A DNA stretch of 20,175 bases, from positions 14,723 through 34,897 of the forward strand of contig DCHJ01000028.1 in assembly GCA_002314805.1 (NCBI GenBank), in the 5' to 3' direction. Made by a program: the position numbers and the translations under genes. Of this stretch, positions 1 to 6,620 are shown in pieces. The notes under the pieces were generated by a model. The model did not search any database and was not told the origin of the DNA. It saw only the letters and a program-made list of their open reading frames with translations. The stretch is from Lachnospiraceae bacterium UBA1755 (lineage in GTDB: Bacteria > Bacillota > Clostridia > Lachnospirales > Lachnospiraceae). Each line of letters begins with the position of its first letter. Positions within the stretch are counted from its first letter, which is position 1.

Positions 1-923
1 AGCTCAAGGACGATGCGCATACCGTCCTTATCTGACTGATTGGAGATATCCACGATATCCGTGATCTTCTTTGACTCACAGAGAGCAGCCACATCTTCGA
101 GGAATTTGCCGATGCCCGCTCCGATCATGGTATACGGGATCTCTGTAATTATGAGTTTGTCCCGGTCTGTACGCCTTTTGCCAAGCTCCACCTCAATTTT
201 GCCCCTGAGCCTGATCTTACCGACACCTGTCATGTAGATCATGCGAAGGTCAGACTTATTGGCAATGATACCCCCTGTAGGAAAATCCGGACCCGGCATG
301 ATACGCATCAGCTCCGGTATGGTGATATCCCTGTTCCTGATATAGGCAATACATGCATCGCATACCTCTCCGAGATTATGGGGCGGAATGCTGGTGCTCA
401 TGCCTACTGCAATGCCGTCCGCACCGTTGATCAGAAGATTTGGCACCCGTACCGGAAGCACTGCCGGCTCAGTGGTATCTCCGTCATAGTTGGGTACGAA
501 ATCCACAGTCTTATCCAGATCCTTAAGATATACATCCTCGGTGAATTTCTGAAGCCTTGCCTCTGTATAACGCATTGCAGCGGCACCGTCTCCTTCAATG
601 GAGCCGAAATTGCCGTGACCGTCCACAAGCGGCATTCCCTTCTTCCATACCTGACTCATGACTACCAGAGTCTCATAGATGGAAGAATCACCGTGCGGAT
701 GGTATTTACCCATTGCATCGCCTACGATACGGGCAGACTTCTTATGCGGCTTGTCATGGGTGGTACGCAGCTCGCTCATGTCATAGAGCACTCTTCTCTG
801 TACCGGCTTGAGGCCGTCCCTGGCATCAGGGATAGCTCTTGATGTTATTACGCTCATCGAGTAGTCCAGATATGATTTCTGCATCTCCTCGCTGAATTCA
901 GTTCTGATTATCTTCTCTGCCAT
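1..923 (-). CDS. parC: Type IIA topoisomerase subunit A (ParC/GyrA family), N-terminal part
   Basis: This is the breakage-reunion subunit of a type IIA DNA topoisomerase, which cuts and religates both strands of a gate DNA segment. The frame starts MAEKIIRTEFSEEMQKSYLD, follows an AGGAG ribosome site, and stays open for 307 codons to the window edge, so the C-terminal half is missing. The winged-helix quinolone-site motif HPHGDSSIYE and the catalytic tyrosine in AAMRYTEARL are visible. The gene follows the B-subunit gene by 77 bp with no terminator, so the two are probably one operon. Glu rather than Asp at the second quinolone position, the MQKSYLDYSMSVI start and the absence of dnaA/recF neighbours favour the second (topoisomerase IV-like) pair over gyrase. 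The GyrA-type C-terminal domain that would help decide lies outside the window. Confidence 0.9.
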   Translation of the reverse strand, partial: MAEKIIRTEFSEEMQKSYLDYSMSVITSRAIPDARDGLKPVQRRVLYDMSELRTTHDKPHKKSARIVGDAMGKYHPHGDSSIYETLVVMSQVWKKGMPLVDGHGNFGSIEGDGAAAMRYTEARLQKFTEDVYLKDLDKTVDFVPNYDGDTTEPAVLPVRVPNLLINGADGIAVGMSTSIPPHNLGEVCDACIAYIRNRDITIPELMRIMPGPDFPTGGIIANKSDLRMIYMTGVGKIRLRGKIEVELGKRRTDRDKLIITEIPYTMIGAGIGKFLEDVAALCESKKITDIVDISNQSDKDGMRIVLE

Positions 924-999
924 AGTCTCTCCTATGTCCTGAATGTATCCATATACTGATGACTGAAACTGTCCCGGCTTTCACACCCGCAGTTCATAG

Positions 1000-2919
1000 T
1001 TATGTATCTATCTCTGCCTCGCCCGCGTGCTCGTAGATGAAATCCCTTCTCGGTCCTACGTCGCTGCCCATGAGCATCTCTGTGATCTCATTGGCCATGC
1101 GCGCGTCCTCGATCTCCACCAGCTTGAGACGCCGGTGCTCCGGATCAAGGGTGGTCTCCCAGAGCTGATCCGCATCCATCTCGCCAAGACCCTTATAGCG
1201 CTGGAGCTGGAAGCTGCCCTTGTGGCCTGCACGGTATTTCTCCAAAGCCTTGTCATCATACAGGTATTCACTCTCGCCCTTTGCCGGGATAGCCTTGTAC
1301 AGCGGCGGCTGAGCGATATATACATGCCCGTCGGTGATGAGCTCCGGCATGAAACGGTAAAGGAAGGTAAGGAGCAGCGTGTCGATATGGCTGCCGTCAA
1401 CGTCCGCATCGGTCATGAGGATGATCTTATTGTAACGCAGCTTTGTAATATCAAAATCGTTGCCGTAGCCCTCGGAAAAGCCGCAGCCGAAGGTATTGAT
1501 CATCGTCTTGATCTCTGCATTTGCCAGTACCTTGTCTATGGTCGCCTTCTCTACGTTAAGGATCTTGCCTCTGATCGGAAGGATAGCCTGGAAACGGCGT
1601 TTCCTTGCTGTCTTGGCAGTGCCGCCGGCGGAATCTCCCTCAACGATGAATACCTCACACTCCTCAGGATTGCGGGATTCACAGTTGGCCAGCTTGCCGT
1701 TGGAATCAAAGGTGAACCTGCTCTTTGTGAGCATGTTGGTCCTTGCCTTCTCCTCTGCCTTGCGGATCTTTGCACTCTTTTCCGCACAGCCGATGACAGC
1801 CTTGACCACCTCGACGTTTCTGTCAAAATATCTGGTGAGCTCCTCTCCTGTCACTGCAACTACAGCCTTAGTAGCGTCTGCGCTTGCAAGCTTGGTCTTG
1901 GTCTGTCCCTCAAAGATCGGCTCCTTATGCTTTATCACAACCACGGCAGTCATGCCGTTGCGGGTATCCGGTCCTGTGAAGGGCACATCCTTGTCCTTGA
2001 GGATACCGAGATCCCTTGCATAGGTATTGATCATCTGGGTAAATCTGGTCTTGAAGCCGGTGATGTGGGTGCCGCCCTCCTGAGTGAAGATATTGTTGCA
2101 GAAGCCCAGAATATTCTCCTCAAATGCATCCACGTACTGGAACGCAGCCTCCACCTCCACATCATCCGATTTTCCGCTGTAATGGATGATGGGGCTTATG
2201 ACTGTCTTGCCTGTATTGAGCTCCCTGATATAAGCATCAATGCCGTCGGGCTCGTGGTAATCTGCCTTCTCCTCCTCACCCTTACGCTTATTCTCATAAT
2301 GTATGGTGAGCTGCGGGTTCAAATATGCAGTCTCGTGTATACGCGACTTTATCGCATCCGCCTTGAATCTTGTCTTCTCAAATATCGTATCATCCGGCAC
2401 AAAGTTGATCATGGTACCGGTCTGACGTGAAGTACCCACCTCCGGAAGAAGACCCTTGATGAGTCTGGTCGTGGGCTGACCCTTGGCATAGGAATCCCTG
2501 TACACCTTGCCGCCGCGTGAGATCTCAATAACAAACCTATTAGAAAGCGCATTAACTACCGATGAACCTACTCCGTGAAGTCCGCCGGATGTCTTGTACG
2601 CCTTATTGTCAAATTTACCTCCTGCATGCAGCGTGGTCATTACCACACGCTCCGCAGAAACTCCCTTATCATGCATCTCTACCGGGATACCTCGCCCGTT
2701 ATCCCTGACTGTACATGAACCATCGTCCTCCAGAGTGATCCATATATCGCTGCAGTATCCCGCAAGATGCTCATCCACAGAGTTGTCCATGATCTCATAG
2801 ACAAGGTGATTGAGCCCCTTGGTGTCAACTCCTCCGATATACATACCGGGTCTCTTGCGCACTGGCTCAAGCCCCTCCAGTACGGTGATGCTGGATGCAT
2901 TGTATTGCTCTTTTGCCAT
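1000..2919 (-). CDS. parE: Type IIA topoisomerase subunit B (ParE/GyrB family)
   Basis: This is the ATPase subunit of a type IIA topoisomerase, 639 aa, close to the usual 630-650. From the N terminus it has the GHKL ATPase domain (YEIMDNSVDE with catalytic Glu42 and Mg-binding Asn46, then DNGRGIPV and SGGLHGVGSSVVNALS), a transducer domain, the TOPRIM motifs FIVEGDSAGG and DADVDGSHI, and the C-terminal QRYKGLGEMDADQLWET motif. The frame is open 21 codons further upstream, but ATG 2919 is chosen because GGAGG lies 7 nt before it and MAKEQYNASSITVLEGLE matches family N termini. A promoter lies at 2953-2982, and the A-subunit gene follows in the same direction. Whether it decatenates (topo IV) or supercoils (gyrase) is not settled by this subunit; the neighbours favour topo IV. 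Confidence 0.93.
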   Translation of the reverse strand: MAKEQYNASSITVLEGLEPVRKRPGMYIGGVDTKGLNHLVYEIMDNSVDEHLAGYCSDIWITLEDDGSCTVRDNGRGIPVEMHDKGVSAERVVMTTLHAGGKFDNKAYKTSGGLHGVGSSVVNALSNRFVIEISRGGKVYRDSYAKGQPTTRLIKGLLPEVGTSRQTGTMINFVPDDTIFEKTRFKADAIKSRIHETAYLNPQLTIHYENKRKGEEEKADYHEPDGIDAYIRELNTGKTVISPIIHYSGKSDDVEVEAAFQYVDAFEENILGFCNNIFTQEGGTHITGFKTRFTQMINTYARDLGILKDKDVPFTGPDTRNGMTAVVVIKHKEPIFEGQTKTKLASADATKAVVAVTGEELTRYFDRNVEVVKAVIGCAEKSAKIRKAEEKARTNMLTKSRFTFDSNGKLANCESRNPEECEVFIVEGDSAGGTAKTARKRRFQAILPIRGKILNVEKATIDKVLANAEIKTMINTFGCGFSEGYGNDFDITKLRYNKIILMTDADVDGSHIDTLLLTFLYRFMPELITDGHVYIAQPPLYKAIPAKGESEYLYDDKALEKYRAGHKGSFQLQRYKGLGEMDADQLWETTLDPEHRRLKLVEIEDARMANEITEMLMGSDVGPRRDFIYEHAGEAEIDT

Positions 2920-2952
2920 ATCATACCTCCAAGATATAGTGCAATCGGAATT

Positions 2953-2982
2953 ATTATATAGCAACAGATAGTGATATTGCAA
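2953..2982 (-). promoter_or_regulatory. Promoter of the parE-parC operon
   Basis: On the minus strand TTGCAA (2982-2977) and TATAAT (2958-2953) are separated by 18 bp, giving a predicted transcript start near 2946 and a short leader of about 27 nt that carries the GGAGG site. No operator is recognised. Confidence 0.7.
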
Positions 2983-3036
2983 GAAAATTGACTCCGCTGA
3001 AGTGTTTCTGTTACGTGTTTCCGGCCTGCATTTGCA

Positions 3037-3064
3037 TTGACTTTGACAGCAATTGCTATATAAT
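3037..3064 (+). promoter_or_regulatory. Promoter of the plus-strand structured RNA
   Basis: TTGACT (3037-3042) and a consensus TATAAT (3059-3064) are separated by 16 bp. It points away from parE, into a region with no plus-strand protein gene, and the predicted start near 3071 coincides with the 5' strand of the RNA's closing helix. Confidence 0.65.
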
Positions 3065-3128
3065 GAATACAGAGCGTTACCGATAAACGGTTTTGCGCAA
3101 AAGAGAAGCTAATTGTTAATTAGGATCG

Positions 3129-3206
3129 TCACTGTGCGGAGTGGCGATTCTTGCTTTTTACGATTATCGTCACGGTATATTTACCGATATGAAATGTAAT
3201 TCGCAT
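3129..3206 (-). CDS. Small 25-aa basic peptide, function unknown
   Basis: A 25-codon frame starts MRITFHIGKYTVTIIVKSKN and ends at TGA. Eight bases before its ATG is GGAGG, inside GAAAGGAGGTGAT, a 13-nt perfect complement of the 3' end of 16S rRNA. It has its own promoter (3288-3316). The peptide is basic (Arg and Lys at both ends) with a short beta-prone hydrophobic core YTVTIIV. The ribosome site is locked in a hairpin with CACCTC upstream, and the whole frame is antisense to the RNA at 3071-3290. These features resemble type I toxin mRNAs, but the peptide is less hydrophobic than Fst/TxpA-type toxins and matches no family known to me. It could also be a leader peptide, or a chance frame opposite a structured RNA. 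Confidence 0.5.
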   Translation of the reverse strand: MRITFHIGKYTVTIIVKSKNRHSAQ

Positions 3207-3264
3207 GTGCATCACCTCCTTTCATAGAGGTGTCGCAGAACCGCCAGACATTTTGGTAACGCTC

Positions 3265-3290
3265 AGCCCACGGTATGGGCTTTTTTTATT
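3265..3290 (+). terminator. Intrinsic terminator of the plus-strand RNA
   Basis: AGCCCA (3265-3270) and TGGGCT (3276-3281) form a stem with a five-base loop, followed at once by a T run to 3287. On the minus strand the same hairpin would form the extreme 5' end of the small-ORF transcript. Confidence 0.8.
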
Positions 3291-3316
3291 ATATCAAACA
3301 TATGTTCTGTTTTCAA
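3288..3316 (-). promoter_or_regulatory. Promoter reading into the small ORF
   Basis: On the minus strand TTGAAA (3316-3311), a 17-bp spacer and a consensus extended -10 TGATATAAT (core 3293-3288) form one of the best-looking promoters in the window. The predicted start is near 3281, so the transcript would open with A residues and the hairpin that terminates the opposing RNA. Confidence 0.72.
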
Positions 3317-3349
3317 TCCGCGTCCGGGCGATCTTTAATAAAAATGTCC

Positions 3350-3390
3350 AAAATAATACCAGGTACCAAATCGGCTGATCCGGTACCTGG
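3350..3390 (-). terminator. Terminator of the lysine transporter gene
   Basis: On the minus strand CCAGGTACC and GGTACCTGG form a 9-bp stem around a 14-base loop, followed by TATTATTTT. It lies 23 bp beyond the transporter stop codon. Confidence 0.8.
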
Positions 3391-3412
3391 AAAAAAGGCT
3401 CTTGCCTGTCAA

Positions 3413-4951
3413 TTAGCTGGCAGCATTTCTCTTCTTCATTACTACGAGGAAGAGAACCGTGATCACAGCTCCAACTGCAAGGCACACAGCAGCGTTCACA
3501 CCAAATGGCAGGAAGCTCTGAGTGATACCGGCTATGATGTACATCACGAATGAGATAGCTGCAACGCTGATCGCATACGGAAGCTGAGTGGATACGTGAG
3601 TGATATGCTCACACTGTGCACCGGCTGATGCCATGATGGTCGTATCTGATATCGGTGAGCAGTGGTCGCCGCATACAGCACCTGCAAGACATGCAGAGAT
3701 GCCGATGATAAGAAGCTCTGAACCCGGCTCAAAGATTGCTGTAACGATCGGGATGAGGATACCGAAGGTACCCCATGATGTACCGGTTGCGAATGCAAGG
3801 AGACAGCCGATGACGAAGATAACAGCAGGAAGCATAGCATAAAGGGCAGCTGCCGCACCTGACATAACTGTACCGATAAATTCTCTTGCGCCGAGAGCTG
3901 TAGTCATTGACTTAAGTGATACTGCGAGTACAAGGATGAGGATCGGAGGAACCATTGCAACAAAGCCCTTGGGGATAGCTGCCATTGCATCCTTAAAGCT
4001 CATAAGCCTCCTGCAGAGTACCCAGATTACGGTAAACAGAAGTGCAAGAAGTCCGCCCCAGGGAAGTGCGATAAATGCATCTGTATTGCCGAAAGCACCG
4101 ATAAAGTTGCCCGCATTGGATGTGTCACCCCATGCATCAGTACCGAAGAAGCCGCCAACATAGATAAGACCGATCGTACATGTGATAATAAGGATGACTA
4201 CCGGAATAACAAGATCAATGATCCTGCCTCTCGGATTATCTGCCTCTGCCTTCTCGCCGTCAATAGCTCCGAGCTCTCCCTGCTGAGCCTTTGCCTCAAA
4301 TTCCTTCATCTTGCCGTAATCAAAATTCATGATACCGATCGCAATGATGAATACGAATGTGAAAAGTGAATAGAAGTTAAAAGGTATAGCCCTGACAAAA
4401 AGCTCGAGACCTGTCATACCTGTGCCAAGTCCTTCTGCTGTTGATGAGACAGCTGCTGCCCAGGACGAAACAGGAGCGATCATACATACCGGTGCTGCCG
4501 TGGCATCGATAAGGTATGCCAGCTTCTGGCGTGAGATCTTATGAGAATCCGTAACAGGTCTCATAACCGAACCTACCGTAAGGCAGTTGAAATAGTCATC
4601 GATGAAAATGAGTACACCAAGTACGAAAGTAGCAAGCATAGCACCTACCTTGGTCTTGATATTCTTCTCCGCCCAGCGTCCGAAGGCTGCTGATCCACCT
4701 GACGCATTGACCAACGCAACTACTATACCCAGAATAACAAGGAATGCAAATATACCTGCATTGTCTGCGATAGCTGTTACGATACCGTCATTGACCACTG
4801 AATTGAGTGATGCAACCGGTGCGAAGTTGTTAAGAAAGAGTGCTCCGATAACCACACCGATAAACAGTGATGAGTACGCTTCCTTTGTAATGAGTGCCAG
4901 ACCGATAGCAATGATCGGCGGCACAAGTGCCCAGAATGAATTTGCAAACAT
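3413..4951 (-). CDS. lysW: NhaC-family transporter under lysine riboswitch control (LysW-type)
   Basis: This 512-aa polytopic membrane protein of the NhaC antiporter family has about eleven or more hydrophobic segments, starting from MFANSFWALVPPIIAIGLAL, and carries the family motifs FIDDYFNCLTVGSVMRP, DATAAPVCMIAPVSSW, FATGTSWGTFGIL and GAVCGDHCSPISDTTIMAS. Polar or charged residues in these hydrophobic stretches are expected to form the ion and substrate path. Family membership alone suggests Na+/H+ exchange, but the gene sits directly behind a lysine riboswitch with a terminator. NhaC-family genes under that control have been described as LysW lysine transporters, so lysine uptake is the better inference. 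ATG 4951 follows a purine-rich GGAAGGAAAGGG stretch. A strong terminator follows the gene and it appears monocistronic. Confidence 0.85.
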   Translation of the reverse strand: MFANSFWALVPPIIAIGLALITKEAYSSLFIGVVIGALFLNNFAPVASLNSVVNDGIVTAIADNAGIFAFLVILGIVVALVNASGGSAAFGRWAEKNIKTKVGAMLATFVLGVLIFIDDYFNCLTVGSVMRPVTDSHKISRQKLAYLIDATAAPVCMIAPVSSWAAAVSSTAEGLGTGMTGLELFVRAIPFNFYSLFTFVFIIAIGIMNFDYGKMKEFEAKAQQGELGAIDGEKAEADNPRGRIIDLVIPVVILIITCTIGLIYVGGFFGTDAWGDTSNAGNFIGAFGNTDAFIALPWGGLLALLFTVIWVLCRRLMSFKDAMAAIPKGFVAMVPPILILVLAVSLKSMTTALGAREFIGTVMSGAAAALYAMLPAVIFVIGCLLAFATGTSWGTFGILIPIVTAIFEPGSELLIIGISACLAGAVCGDHCSPISDTTIMASAGAQCEHITHVSTQLPYAISVAAISFVMYIIAGITQSFLPFGVNAAVCLAVGAVITVLFLVVMKKRNAAS

Positions 4952-4971
4952 AACTTTTTCCCTTTCCTTCC

Positions 4972-5006
4972 GAAAATAAAAACGCCATGATAGCCTATCA
5001 TGACGT
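4972..5006 (-). terminator. Expression-platform terminator of the lysine riboswitch
   Basis: On the minus strand CGTCATGATA and TATCATGGCG form a 10-bp stem with a three-base loop, followed by TTTTTATTTT. The sequence GTCATGATA of its 5' arm is repeated exactly just upstream at the aptamer 3' edge (5031-5023), so that copy can pair with the terminator's 3' arm and act as the antiterminator. Confidence 0.88.
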
Positions 5007-5028
5007 AAAAAAGCTCAACCGTTATCAT

Positions 5029-5182
5029 GACAGCGCAACGCCCTTTGGCGACAGTCCATGGGATATTGTCCCACGTCCCAGGCAACGCACCACGGCCGGT
5101 GCATCCCTTCGGCGGCATCCCCTTTCACACTGCGGCTCCCGCCATATGTGCAGCGCTACTCCTGTCAGTCGCAACCTCTATC
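5029..5182 (-). promoter_or_regulatory. Lysine riboswitch (L box) aptamer
   Basis: The minus strand carries the L-box landmarks in order: GATAGAGGTTGCGAC, GGAGTAGCGC, GCGGGAGCCGCAGTGTGAAA, GGGGATGCCGCCGAAGGG, CCGGCCGTGGTGC, TGGGAC and GGACTGTC, then a short P5-like hairpin and GCTGTC, which closes P1 with GATAG. The order and wording match the Bacillus lysC leader closely. Lysine binding should stabilise P1, release the terminator 3' arm from the antiterminator and stop transcription before the transporter gene. Edges are set by the P1 strands. Confidence 0.92.
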
Positions 5183-5192
5183 AATTAGCTTA

Positions 5193-5220
5193 ATCTTACT
5201 ACATATTCCACAAAAGTCAA
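5193..5220 (-). promoter_or_regulatory. Promoter of the lysine riboswitch-transporter transcript
   Basis: On the minus strand TTGACT (5220-5215) and TAAGAT (5198-5193) are separated by 16 bp. The predicted start near 5187 lies just before the first base of the aptamer. Confidence 0.65.
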
Positions 5221-5263
5221 TCAGATTCCTTTGTAGCGGGATAACTACCCCCCTGCCCTCCGA

Positions 5264-5275
5264 ATATGCTATACT
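5264..5275 (+). promoter_or_regulatory. Extended -10 promoter of the nucleoside hydrolase gene
   Basis: ATGCTATACT contains an extended -10 (TG, one base, TATACT at 5270-5275). No good -35 is seen 17 bp upstream, where the sequence is C-rich. It fires divergently from the riboswitch promoter about 50 bp away. Confidence 0.5.
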
Positions 5276-5342
5276 AAATTAAAACTGTACGTAAAACGAA
5301 GTACTCAGGGTCCTCTCCTGTCATCATGGCCCTTACACATAA

Positions 5343-5405
5343 GACAGATATATCGGAAAAGGAGACCGATATGACGAAAAAGGAGGCAGATATGTCGGTA
5401 AACAA
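5343..5405 (+). repeat. Three imperfect 21-bp tandem repeats over the start region
   Basis: Units 5343-5363, 5364-5384 and 5385-5405 share the pattern GACAGATAT-CGGAAAAGGA. Each of the first two ends in an AAGGA(G) ribosome-site-like stretch, and the second and third carry an in-frame ATG at the same place. The period is a multiple of three, so the frame is kept. Confidence 0.7.
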
Positions 5406-6324
5406 TGATATTCTCATTCAGCAGTGTTTGCAAAAGGATACCCTGCATGTGCTCGATACGGATATGGGCATCGACGATATCATGGCGATAATACTCACAA
5501 AGCTCATGGGCAGCAGTCAGCCTGATTATGTGATAGTAACGACGGGTAATACCGATATTGAAAACGGAATAAAAAACCTGCTTGCGATCCGTAAGCTATT
5601 CGGTCTTTCTTTTAAGGTCGTAAAAGGTCATGACGAAAAGCAGCCTGATTCCGGTACTGAAGCATTCCATGGTGCAGACGGTTTTGCCAATACCGGCAGC
5701 GAGTTCATCTCGCGAATGAATATGACGCCTGATGAGCTGGATGACTATATGGGCATAGATGAATTCCGGCCCCTACTGACCGGCTGCCGCGATATCGAAT
5801 ACACCGCCATAGGTCCTCTTGGCAATCTTGCATACTTTCTCCGGGATGATGCAATAAATGACAGAATCAAAAAAATATATGTCATGGGCGGCGGCATCAA
5901 GGAATTCAACTGTCCTTACCGCAGTGAATTCAATTTTTACAAGAATCCCGAAGCCGTAAGGACCGTCCTTTCCTGCAGAAAAGACACGGTACTCTTCCCT
6001 CTGGATATTACTAACCGTCAGCGTTTATCAATGAGCCAGATAGAAGAGCTGGCCTGCAGCACCGTGTTTCCTGAAGCCGGCCGCCTGCTTGCATTCAATC
6101 TTGGCTCAAATATGAAATTCGGCGGTATTCCTGCCGCAGTACTTCATGACACCCTGCCAATACTGTACCAGTGTACTCCGGAGCTCTTTAAGACAGAGGA
6201 TATGCTGATCGATACCGATGAATTCGGATCGATCTTCGTATCAGATAACGGTCATAACATAACGGTTGCCTTAAGCGTTGCACCAGAACTTGTCACGGAC
6301 AGACTTAAGAGCCTCCTTTTATGA
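5392..6324 (+). CDS. Inosine/uridine-preferring nucleoside hydrolase family protein
   Basis: This 310-aa enzyme should hydrolyse the N-glycosidic bond of ribonucleosides to free base and ribose, in the cytosol, for nucleoside salvage. The N-terminal calcium-binding motif is LDTDMGIDDIMAI (Asp22, Asp24, Asp28, Asp29). Further family marks are YTAIGPLGNLAYFLR, IYVMGGGI, RSEFNFYKNPEA, FPLDITN and AAVLHDTLPILY. Length fits the family. ATG 5392 is preferred (GGAGG with 5-nt spacing); ATG 5371 with GGAG at 6 nt is nearly as good and ATG 5326 has no ribosome site. The downstream upp gene belongs to the same salvage theme but is not linked. Base preference cannot be read from sequence. The C terminus is less typical than the core. 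Confidence 0.88.
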   Translation: MSVNNDILIQQCLQKDTLHVLDTDMGIDDIMAIILTKLMGSSQPDYVIVTTGNTDIENGIKNLLAIRKLFGLSFKVVKGHDEKQPDSGTEAFHGADGFANTGSEFISRMNMTPDELDDYMGIDEFRPLLTGCRDIEYTAIGPLGNLAYFLRDDAINDRIKKIYVMGGGIKEFNCPYRSEFNFYKNPEAVRTVLSCRKDTVLFPLDITNRQRLSMSQIEELACSTVFPEAGRLLAFNLGSNMKFGGIPAAVLHDTLPILYQCTPELFKTEDMLIDTDEFGSIFVSDNGHNITVALSVAPELVTDRLKSLLL

Positions 6325-6573
6325 TCCATTGCATTTTCTGACCCGCCGATATTAACAGGACATCTGCATATAATATCCCGGCAGCTGCAGCCTGTACACC
6401 GCGATTGGTCAGAGACCGCTGATGAAAGGTTCCTTTTCAGTATAAATACATAGTAACGATCTTAAGGAAACGCTGATTTAATAAACGATCCCATTTTTCT
6501 ATCTTTACAAATGCATAAGAATCACGTTTTTTCCGGAAAACACTGCAATAAATTACCCTTTGATCAATGGCAC
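6325..6573. other. Intergenic stretch, nothing assigned
   Basis: Between the convergent nucleoside hydrolase and degV genes the sequence is AT-rich and I see no gene, RNA or clear promoter. A small GTTTT...AAAAC inverted repeat near 6530 has no GC stem and was not called a terminator. Confidence 0.5.
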
Positions 6574-6617
6574 AATAAAAGATGGCAGCTGACCTGTAAA
6601 ATCAGCTGCCCGCTTTT
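6574..6617. terminator. Bidirectional terminator between nucleoside hydrolase and degV
   Basis: GGCAGCTGA (6584-6592) and TCAGCTGCC (6602-6610) form a perfect 9-bp stem. On the minus strand it is followed by ATCTTTTATT and serves degV; on the plus strand by CGCTTTTAT, so it may also end the convergent nucleoside hydrolase transcript. Confidence 0.78.
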
Positions 6618-6620
6618 ATG

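Larger units (their letters stand above)
3071..3290 (+). ncRNA. Candidate structured non-coding RNA, about 220 nt, family not recognised
   Basis: A promoter (3037-3064) and an intrinsic terminator (3265-3287) bracket a segment that folds onto itself. GAGCGTTACC (3072-3081) is exactly complementary to GGTAACGCTC (3255-3264), and CGGTTTTGCG (3088-3097) pairs with CGCAGAACCG (3234-3243) with one G-U. Inside this two-part closing stem lie five hairpins: 3109-3123, 3125-3148, 3162-3172, 3173-3186 and 3213-3232. Both wobble positions (in the second closing helix and the second hairpin) are G-U on this strand but C-A mismatches on the other, which favours this strand as the folded product. It is antisense to the small ORF at 3129-3206. 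Alternatives are a type I antitoxin RNA, a diverged 6S RNA, or an orphan sRNA. No known Rfam family was recognised by eye. Confidence 0.6.

Noticed and set aside
1027..2430. Long plus-strand open frame opposite parE
   Set aside because: It is the antisense shadow of a clearly conserved topoisomerase gene; no ribosome site and no recognisable motif.
3129..3206. Small ORF as an attenuation leader peptide for parE
   Set aside because: parE has its own promoter downstream at 2953-2982, the peptide has no run of a single amino acid, and no terminator/antiterminator pair links it to parE. Not fully excluded.
6525..6545. GTTTT...AAAAC inverted repeat as a terminator for the nucleoside hydrolase
   Set aside because: The stem is almost all A-T with no T run after it; the GC-rich hairpin at 6574-6617 is a far better terminator.
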